Source: DASUXY01 sp036377675 (GTDB taxonomy: Bacteria; Bacillota; Bacilli; Bacillales; Amphibacillaceae). From it: DNA of 6,605 nucleotides. Positions 5,695 through 6,605 of the stretch are shown here, piece by piece (the stretch's first letter is position 1; the number at the start of each line of letters is the position of its first letter). Both the position numbers and the translations under genes were made by a program. The notes below the pieces were generated by a model that ran no database searches, had not been told where the DNA came from, and was given only the letters and a program-made list of their open reading frames with translations. The stretch covers positions 1-6,605 of the forward strand of contig DASUXY010000037.1 in assembly GCA_036377675.1 (NCBI GenBank), read 5' to 3'.

Positions 5695-6605
5695 GTGAAA
5701 GTAAGAAAGAGAATCATTGTCCTATTGACCATCTTCTTTACATTGTCAATCTCTTTACCTACAGCAGTAGCAAATGAAGGTGAAGAACAACAAGACATAG
5801 ATAGTGAACAAGCACCTGAAGACCAAGTCGACGATCCCGCTGAAGATGAAGCGTCGCAAGAAAACGAACAAGCTGATGAAGACAATTCTTCAATAGAGTT
5901 AGAGGCAGAACAAGAGGAAGTAACGAATGAAGAGGGACGCGACAATGAACGGGAAAGTCAATATGAAGAAGAACGCGACAATGAAGATGAACAACAACAA
6001 GGCATAGACAGCGAGCAAGTACTTGAAAAACAATCCGAGCTCGAACAAGAAAATGATCAAGACAAAAAAGAAATAAGCACATGGAGTACACAGTCAACAA
6101 CATCACTTCCCCTACAAGAAGGTGATCGAAGTGATCAAGTAATTGCGTTGAAAAAAAACCTTAACAAAGTAGGGTTTGGACAAATCAAAGTTACTGATTA
6201 TTATGGTGCCTTTACGACGAAACGTGTCAAAGAGTTTCAGAAATATTACGGCTTAAAGGTAACTGGGAAAGCTGACGCATCGACATTTGATAAAATCGAC
6301 GAATTATTGTCAAGCCCCCTTCAACAAGGAAAACGACATGATTCGCTCATTCCTTTGAAGAAAAAGCTAAATTGGACCGGTTACGGCAACATTAAAGTCA
6401 CTACATACTTCGGCACATTTATGGAAGAGAAAGTGAAGCACTTCCAACAGGATCAAGGTTTACCAGTAAGTGGCATGATCGATGAAAAGACGGAACAATC
6501 GATTAACGATTTATTTTCGAGCACATTTCAACGAGGGGGTCGTCACGAAAAGATCATGACGTTGAAAGAAAGCTTAAACCAACTCGGTTTTGGTGAAATC
6601 AAGGT
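5695..6605 (+). CDS. Secreted acidic protein with PG-binding repeats, 3'-partial
   Basis: A frame starting at GTG 5695 stays open to the window edge (303 codons seen), so the C-terminus is missing. The product begins with a typical Sec signal peptide: MKVRKR, a hydrophobic core, and cleavage after AVA at residue 26. Residues 27-128 are a very acidic Glu/Gln/Asp-rich linker with internal near-repeats (GIDSEQ against DIDSEQ; RDNE twice). From residue 137 come peptidoglycan-binding repeats with headers QEGDRS, QQGKRH and QRGGRH and the IKVTDYYG, KRVKEFQKYYGL and TGKAD positions seen in the upstream amidase. Header Gly residues at 143, 212 and 281 give the same 69-residue period. Two repeats are complete and a third is cut by the edge. 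It is clearly a paralogue of the amidase in layout. A hydrolase domain beyond the edge is likely by analogy but not visible. It probably has its own promoter after the strong terminator. Confidence 0.9.
   Translation, partial: MKVRKRIIVLLTIFFTLSISLPTAVANEGEEQQDIDSEQAPEDQVDDPAEDEASQENEQADEDNSSIELEAEQEEVTNEEGRDNERESQYEEERDNEDEQQQGIDSEQVLEKQSELEQENDQDKKEISTWSTQSTTSLPLQEGDRSDQVIALKKNLNKVGFGQIKVTDYYGAFTTKRVKEFQKYYGLKVTGKADASTFDKIDELLSSPLQQGKRHDSLIPLKKKLNWTGYGNIKVTTYFGTFMEEKVKHFQQDQGLPVSGMIDEKTEQSINDLFSSTFQRGGRHEKIMTLKESLNQLGFGEIK
6103..6605 (+). repeat. 69-codon PG-binding repeats, array continues past the edge
   Basis: There are two full repeats and most of the first half of a third. Their 69-codon phase is identical to that of the amidase array. 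They are diverged from each other, with no recent duplication visible inside the window. Confidence 0.85.

Noticed and set aside
5658..6106. Minus-strand frames opposite the second secreted protein
   Set aside because: They are Ser/Leu/Cys-rich mirrors of the acidic linker codons, while the plus frame has a ribosome site, signal peptide and repeats.

Overview
The window looks like chromosomal DNA of a low-GC Gram-positive bacterium, most likely Bacillaceae and possibly an alkaliphile or halophile. The support is strong GGAGG-type ribosome sites paired with TTG/GTG starts, very acidic secreted proteins, a PG_binding_1 plus Amidase_3 wall hydrolase, and ATP-grasp ligases of the YheC/YheD and cyanophycin-synthetase-like types. 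The genus is inference. All four genes and the one gene remnant read on the + strand.

Region 1 (1-1212): an AT-rich YheC/YheD-type ATP-grasp gene enters from the left with its true start outside the window and ends at 963. A few codons later, in the same frame, lies an orphan 44-codon coiled-coil and basic tail (973-1107) of higher GC. It looks like the 3' end of an older gene whose front was lost or replaced. Nothing recognisable lies in 1108-1200.

Region 2 (1201-2973): a 586-residue fusion protein carries a cyanophycin-synthetase-like ATP-grasp domain, an acylphosphatase domain with its catalytic Arg and Asn, a coiled coil, and a C-terminal IRxSxxWRxTxPLR-type tail that closely resembles the orphan tail upstream.

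Region 3 (2974-5571): a secreted N-acetylmuramoyl-L-alanine amidase has a signal peptide, a long Asp/Glu-rich linker, five peptidoglycan-binding repeats with an exact 69-residue period, and a C-terminal Amidase_3 domain with all expected zinc and catalytic residues. Repeats 3 and 4 are a recent 207-bp duplication. A perfect 15-bp hairpin terminator follows.

Region 4 (5572-6605): a possible promoter and a strong ribosome site precede a second secreted protein of the same plan (signal peptide, acidic linker, 69-residue repeats). It starts with GTG at 5695 and runs off the right edge, so its catalytic domain, if any, is not visible.

Taken together, two different ATP-dependent carboxylate-amine ligases with matching tails sit beside two exported wall-binding proteins with acidic linkers and basic repeats. 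My inference is a cell-surface locus: the ligases may build an amino-acid-containing wall polymer (compare the teichuronopeptide of alkaliphilic bacilli) and the exported proteins bind or remodel the wall. The substrates cannot be read from the sequence.
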